A stretch of DNA of 64,000 nucleotides from Anisakis pegreffii (taxonomy: Eukaryota > Nematoda > Chromadorea > Rhabditida > Anisakidae): positions 124,001-188,000 of the forward strand of contig JAPYMA010003045.1 in assembly GCA_035041965.1 (NCBI GenBank), written 5' to 3'. The notes beneath the pieces are model-generated. The model had not been told where the DNA came from. It made no database searches and saw only the letters and a list, made by a program, of their open reading frames with translations. Positions within the stretch are counted from its first letter, which is position 1. Each line of letters begins with the position of its first letter. A program made the translations under genes and the position numbers. Positions 57,377 to 64,000 of this stretch are shown here, one piece after another.

Positions 57377-60300
57377 ATGGATATCAATTCAACGACCGGT
57401 ATCAACAATGCTCAAGAAGAGGAAGCACTCTGGGAGTTACGACAGCGATTCAGCCGAGTTAGTCTATTTTTCATATTTCCTACATTGCCTTAGATGACGA
57501 ATCGGTTTGTTATGACCAGTGCTTATGTGTACCGAATCCGATGAAATTGTCCGCCAATCATTATCGTAAATCGGAGTCGTTTTCAAAGAAAGAATCATAA
57601 AAACCTGTCAAACTGTTCTGTCATTTGTTAGTAAACTTTTCGACGTTAATGTTATCATCCCTACACGGTAGCAGTATCATTCAAATTTTTTCACCCGTTC
57701 GCAAACTTCGTTAGAATAGGAATGAACAGCTGTACATTTTCCGTGTTTATGTTTAATATCCACTGCTTATGATGATCAGTGACGATATAGATCAAGTGAC
57801 TCTTTTTTTAAATATTTATAGATCATTCACTAAATAGTACTCTTATTGGCTGCAACCATTACCTAATTTTTATAATATCAGTTACTAAGCTTCAGCTACC
57901 ATCACTTTATATCAGATCGGTCACTTTATATTACTAAAATGATCACTTTATAATATCATTTTAACGCGTCTGTTTGTCGAATCAATACGAAATTGGGAGA
58001 GAAAAGAAACTTTTTGCGAGAATGCACTAAACATACTAAACGATGCATTCTCTTATTATACTGAACTTTTATTTTTATCGCTTTCTTGTGACTTTCATCA
58101 GCATGTTCTCTTCAATTCATGATTGAATGTGATCCAATGAATAGGACAAAAATGAAACGTTGTGTTTACACTTGAAACATTTTATTTGTTAATCGCTTTT
58201 CAATAAAAACATCGAACTTTCCTGCCAATAAAACATCCTTTTTAGGAATGTAACAGATTAGCGATCTTTTACACTGCATTCTAGATCGTTCAAGAACATT
58301 TTCGTACAGGCTTCTCATACCAAATTTCACACTCTTAAAGATGTGGGAGTTTTTAATACCAAACGTTCAGCACTTTAAAAGTTTTAAATGCTTAATCGCC
58401 TTATTGTTGGGAAGGCGCGTCATGTGAATGAAAATATGTATTCTAGGATTGTTTCAAAAATTAATCGTCTATGTTTTTCACCTGTTGTGCGGAGTAGTGG
58501 TCCATGCGTTGTTCCAGCTTACAGGGCTATCATTAGGCGAGCCCAAATCCGCAAATATAATTATTATATACTCGACAAGGCCGCAATCTGGCCATAGCAA
58601 CAACGAAAATAATAATAGGACTGCTAATAATAGTGATTCTGATGCTTTTTTTTGTACATAATAATCGCTCAGATTCGCTGTACGAGCCGAAACGGCAAAT
58701 TCAACCTGATCGATTTATTACACCAGTTATACATATCGATTTCAACTCGTACTGAAAAATTTCGGTCATCAGTCACAGCTGTTCAGTTAGTCGTGAATAT
58801 TTTTTGCTCATGTAATAAATTGTAAGGATAACACGTTGAATGATCGCGTATCACGGATTGATGTGAAGCGTTTGAATAACGATGACTGGTGGCTGTTAAC
58901 ATTCCTGCGTGCATATAAGTTGGATGTTGATATCGCATATGCCGTCCTACTGGAATGTCTCAAATGGCGAAAATCGATCGATGTTCATAGTATGATATCA
59001 ATAATATTTGCCAATTTTTTGGATTTTCAAATTCTGAATTAATTTCCAGAATCGATTTTCTCAATACTAATTCAAAATAATCGCAACATAAATGATTTTC
59101 GAATCCTCCATAAAATGTTTGTTTTAGATATTAGTTTGCTGGAATTAAAGGCGTTATTGGATCGTCGCTTAGCATATATACATGGAAGGGACGTGAAAGG
59201 GCGAAGTATTTGTAAGGGTTTCCACGCGTTGTTCTTTGCAGACATTACTTTCAGATAGAATCTCATATATTGATCTAATCATTCAATTATTCAATCATCC
59301 AGTTGATAAAATAATTGATTCTATAGCAATTTCGGTTCATTACGAGCGTAAATCTATTTGATACATTAAAACAACCCTTCCGCTGGTTTTGTTGTAAAGT
59401 GAAAACCATGATGAACACCCTCCCTCATCCCGCTGCCTCCTCTCAGTTTGCCTCAGCGATCTGTTAACTAATTTTTTGTTTATTCACATTATTTCAGTAT
59501 GGATCAATGTTTGTCAACACAGATCTGGTGATCCACTGATCGAGAAATTATTCGTTTATTGGCTTGAAAGACATAATACAGAGCTACGTGCCGCACCCAT
59601 TACTGTTTTGTTCGACATGACTGCAAGTGGACTCCAGAACATGGTTTGTTGATGAACGATTGATGGATATGAACATGGCCGATCATTGATTAGAATTACG
59701 GCCATTAGTTCACAATGAATTATGCTCACGATCAGACTCAGCGAAAATTAGTAAATTACTGATTCGTTAATCCGTCATGTGTTAACACTTACAAAGCAAT
59801 AAATTGCAGGATCTAGATTTCATGAAATTCTTCCTTCGTGCTTTCAAGTACTACTATCCTTGCTGTTTGTCATCGCTGTTGATTTTCGAGAATCCGTCAG
59901 TACTAAACGCATCATGGAAACTGGTTCGTTCCTGGATGGACACCGAGATGCAGCACCTTTTGCAGCATGTAACCAGGAATTCCTTACCGAATTATATTTC
60001 TTGTCAATACTTGCCAGTTCACATGGGAGGAGAGGTGAATTTTCTTCAACGTTGTTCGCCTTCTTTATGTCTTCATTTATATTACCTTCTGCGAGCGTTC
60101 GACCGCACCATTTTACACAAGAGTTCTAGTGATGTATCTCCTTTTATTCAAGTGACATGCAGAATTTTCAATTTTGAAAACAAAATTTCAACGAAAATTA
60201 CTTTGTAGGCAACGAAAATCCTTTTCCGTCATAAAGAAATGTGCTTGAAAACGTGATATGATAGAATCTAAATCAAACAGACGATAAAATGTAATCAAAA

Positions 60301-63300
60301 GTATTTATTACTCGGTTGAAACAAAAACAATTATAGTAGACAACAGCAGAATGAAACTGCTTATGAGGACGTCATGAAAACATCAAAAAGCTCCAAATGG
60401 AGACACTTTGTGACAATAATTTGAAAGACAAAAAAACTGAAAAAAATAAAATTACAAATCCGCCTCAGAACGCAACAACCGAATGTTCTTACGATTTATG
60501 ACAATCCGAAAACAAACGCAATCTCGTGAATCAAACAATAGCAACCGAAGAACTTCATTCTCAGAAAACACACCGTCCCTTAGTAGAATACTCCCAATTG
60601 ATACAGTAAAAGAAATAAACGATTACTGCATTTTTCATTTGCGCTTCGCGCATGTAAAAGTCTTCCCATAATGGCTTGTATAACTATTGTTTAAGGTGCG
60701 TGGGATGAATTTTAAAAGTTTTTTTAGCCATTTTGCACCACTTCCACACATTGATCAGACCATTTCACGTTTGATTTTGCTTACATGCCTAAGTCTTTCA
60801 AACAAAATTCGGATGGGCGAGAAGAAATGCAAAATTATGTTCGATAACCATGTGTTTGTTCGATGTGCAGTAGAAAACATTTTTCAACTCATATATTGAG
60901 CTGTCAGAGATATGATCATTTTTCTAATGATAAAAAATGATTACGTAATGTTTCAAAATCTGTAAGTTGGCGATGTGGTTTCACATTATTGACATAAACT
61001 GGCCTTAAAATTTTGACTTCGAAACTATACATTGGCTTTGAAAAAAATTCACTTTCATGTTGTTTACACATGAAAGTGACCCTAAGATACTTCGTTGTGG
61101 AACAATGCGAACATATGATATAGTTTCCCATTTTTATTTGGAGAATCCGTTCATTTAAGACCTTCTTCAGTCATCTGAAGAGCTGCCTGTCCACAATGCT
61201 GTTGGATTTCTCCAAAAATTTTTTGGATAGAGTAATTAGACGAATCAGTATAAATCATGCGGGTTTGTTTCTCCTCAATTGATGCGGCATGCATCGATAG
61301 GACGATAAAAACTGTTTACTAGTCAGTTGCCATTGCATGAAATCATGTTGGCTATTATCAGTGATTGCATCAGTCTGGATGTAGCGTTTCTGATTTTTAT
61401 TTATACTATTTCACTGATGTGTGAAATGTGCGACATGTGCCTGATAAGGCGGTAGTTGGAAACATGTTCAGTGGAGAGTTTTTTTTGGGTGAATGTAGGT
61501 TGTTCGTCGATTTTTTGGTAACTAATGAAGGTCTCCGTTCGAGGTTCAAGGATTTCTCGTCGCTCACAATCAGTTTGTTGATGACACATTCGTGTCTATA
61601 TCCATCTCATCACTGGTGTATTGCCTTTCTTTATCATACTTGTTTGTGCCACTATAAATTAGCACGTTCGGTTTTTATTCCCTTTTATTATTTAAATTTT
61701 TTTTAAAATATCACTTTTGGATTGCGGAAATGTGTTACATTCAACATCTAGTACGCAAACGCAAACAATAATTGGTGTTGGTGCTGTGCTCCTTCAACGA
61801 ACGTTTGTAGTTACAATTTATGATGCATAAATGCTGAGTTTATTAGTTTGACGAACAGCTGACGGGTGGTATTATATCGACGGCAATGTTAGATTGTGCC
61901 TATAGGGAAGACGCTTTGTGCAATCGTATAGCAGAGGCTGAACAATAAAGGTGCTCAGGGTGGAATTAAGTTACAGCTGCATTACTGCCTGCAGCAAATG
62001 CTCTTTACCTGAAGCGATAACGACTGAAGCAGATAGATGAATATCGTGGGGTATATTGTTGCGTATTAAATGCAACCTTCTTTTTTATTGCTGCTGCTGC
62101 ATCTTCTTTGGCGTCATCTTATTCTTCTTCGTAAGCTTAAATTTTAACAATGCCTCCAACATCAGTTATTGTGTGCATACTGCTTGCTGCAACTCACTTG
62201 TCCATTGTGTCGACTAAAAGGAGACACCAACTTCGGAATAATGCTTCTTCTAACGAACAGTTATTTGAACCCGTATTCACTTGAGTGAATTTATTATCTG
62301 TGCTGAGTGAGATCTTCACTTGTATCGTTGCGGTTTTAGGGAATATCGGAAATCTTTCCTTATTATTCTTAAATTCTTTCCCTTGTTAATATCAGTCTTT
62401 CATTGCTACTGTTGTTGTCAAATGATCTGTTTATTCATCATCACTACCAATATTTGCCATTTCATCGCAAAACTCACTAACCTTCAATCGTTTTTTGTAA
62501 TGGAAGAAAATTGAAATTCAAGTAGAAACTGTCGTCGTAATATTCATCTAGTAGCTATTCATTCATCCATTAGGTCGCCTATTCATAACATCATTATCCA
62601 TGTTCATAGCAGCTGCATATTAGATCACTTTATCTAAAACAGTGAAATTATGGATTCCTCCCAATTTCTTTCTTTTCGTGAGTATCGACTTTCATTGGTC
62701 TCTTTCCACTGAACGCAAATTCTGGCGACGTTTCAGATGGAATTTCTCTTTCAAATTTTTTCATTTCTCTTCGCGGGTCATTAAACAAAATGATCGATTT
62801 CTCATTTCAGTTATTTTTATGTTAGTCATTTTTTATCAGAAGATATTTATGTTCACTCGCTTCACTCAACAACATCTCAGCTTGTCAGTGCATACTGCAT
62901 TATTTTTGATAACGACTCATCAAGCTCAGTGAGTGGTCACGTAACTGTGGCAGCAAATGATTTGTGCTTTAGTTCTAAAGGCAAACTTTTATCGTTTGAT
63001 TTTTATCGTTCACTTATAACTGATCATGAAATTGATGATAGATGTATGGGGTGTTTTGGAAGGAAAAATGAATGATTCCATACGTTTTCTGCGTACGTTC
63101 TAATCTCGACACACATGAAATTCACATCGTTTCCCATCTGGTTGATATGTGTACAAAGCGATGAGACGAACGAGTGTTTCGTTTGCGATCCTTTTAATAC
63201 AAATTTTAAGAATGCAAAAGTCTCAATCAGCTTTTGTTACTGGGCTAATATTATTACTGAAATGTGAGCGTTCTTTATAACGTTATCATTTTTGATAAAG

Positions 63301-64000
63301 CTGAATATCAATCAAAAGTTTCTAATGCCAGCTATTACAGCTCGATGCTACATGCTCACTTCATTCTCCGTTTCATTTCACCCTGTATAAAATATTTCGT
63401 CAATAATAACGTATAAAACGCAGTTGACACATTGAAAATTTGAATGTTTTTGATTTTGAATATTTCATTGAAACAGACAAATTCCGATCCATACTTTAAG
63501 CACGTTGCAATAGAACGTTAGAATGGAACTGCTTGAAATTAAAATGAAACAATAGATGGCGAGAGAGCTATTATATACACACGGTGCATGCAGAGCAGCT
63601 ATTATCCGCTTTCAATGATCGTTAATCGCACGTAAAGCGCGATATATCAATAACTTATGTTAGTATGTGATAGCGTAGAATAATCATTACCATTCAGTAT
63701 TGTTCCTCCTGCACTACTATTATATAATAATTACCTTATCGCATCATTCTCCCATCCGCATTATGTACCTTTACTTCAGCCAACACATAGAGATGCAGGA
63801 AACTCATTTATAATTCCAATGTTACTTCTGAAGTAATTTGATGTTATACAGTGACTGTTGTTGTTCAATGAAATGGTATCAAATGGATCGAATATTAGTA
63901 ATATAATCGTTTTTTGTTTGATTTGAAGGACAAATTTATATTTACGATGGATGAATTAGCACGATGTATGCCATCGAGTAGTGAGACAGTTGTCGATCAA
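57377..64000 (+). CDS. MOSPD2: MOSPD2-like CRAL-TRIO domain protein, 5' part, runs off the right edge
   Basis: Exons 57377-57457, 58827-58989, 59128-59211, 59498-59643, 59810-60034 and 63929-64000 (open at the edge) join in phase, giving 257 residues so far. Landmarks: LWELRQRFSR, the CRAL-TRIO N-terminal helices (NDDWWLLTFLRAYKLDVD, CLKWRKSIDVH), LAYIHGRDVKGRSILWI, FVYWLERHN, ITVLFDMTASGLQNMDLDF, FKYYYPCCLSSLLIFENPSV and YLPVHMGGEDKF. These follow the order of animal MOSPD2, in which a lipid-binding CRAL-TRIO domain precedes an MSP domain (FFAT-motif binding) and an ER membrane anchor. The MSP part lies beyond the window. The start ATG is the only one in frame before LWELRQ. The first acceptor (TTGTAAG) lacks a good pyrimidine tract. 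Confidence 0.88.
60035..63928. other. Long intron of the MOSPD2-like gene
   Basis: 3.9 kb, with donor GAG/GTGAAT and acceptor TTTGAAG. A serine/asparagine-rich ORF segment at 60483-60600 (SRESNNSNRRTSFSENTPS) could be an alternative exon, but its phase does not fit the flanking exons. Nothing else is assigned. Confidence 0.5.

Noticed and set aside
60483..60671. Serine/asparagine-rich exon of the MOSPD2-like gene
   Set aside because: The phase does not fit the donor at 60034 or the acceptor at 63929.

Overview
This window looks like eukaryotic, metazoan nuclear DNA, most probably from a nematode. It is AT-rich. Genes are split into small exons by introns ending in short TTTCAG-type acceptors. 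At least one 3' UTR is very compact, with AATAAA only 7 nt after the stop. The three identifiable gene families (glutamate carboxypeptidase, MOSPD2/CRAL-TRIO, apolipoprotein L) are animal families. 'Nematode' is an inference from intron style and protein flavour; no species marker is visible. There are no operons, CRISPR arrays or rRNA genes.

Layout. (1) 1-3.5 kb: repeats, including a fold-back mariner remnant at 1374-2299. (2) 3556-9864, minus strand: a complete 15-exon glutamate carboxypeptidase II (FOLH1/NAALADase) homologue. All exon phases agree and the predicted protein is 777 residues. (3) 9.9-27.5 kb: gene-poor DNA with several short hAT-like elements, two of them about 1.1-1.3 kb with identical ends and 8-bp target duplications. 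(4) 27532-33043, plus strand: a 7-exon gene for a predicted secreted, cysteine-doublet-rich protein of 365 residues, with a decayed ORF inside its sixth intron. (5) 36.9-50.0 kb, minus strand: an apolipoprotein L (ApoL)-like gene. Its middle is a tandem array of 350-bp units, each carrying one intact 60-nt phase-0 exon (11 intact copies, plus one with a dead donor site). Diverged relatives of this exon lie on both sides. Its last exon ends in an acidic heptad repeat cut by a stop codon. (6) 51-57 kb: GC-rich hAT-like miniature elements, simple repeats and a few unassigned ORFs. (7) 57377 to the right edge, plus strand: the 5' part of a MOSPD2-like gene (CRAL-TRIO lipid-transfer domain), cut by the window end after a 3.9-kb intron.

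The genes do not form a pathway. Three encode predicted secreted or membrane-associated products: a type II ectopeptidase, a secreted cysteine-rich protein and an ApoL-like membrane-active protein. The fourth is a lipid-transfer protein. The most unusual feature is the ApoL-like exon array. If all copies are spliced in, the linker between the ApoL middle and C-terminal regions becomes a repeat of 20-residue units, with a copy number free to change by unequal crossing-over.
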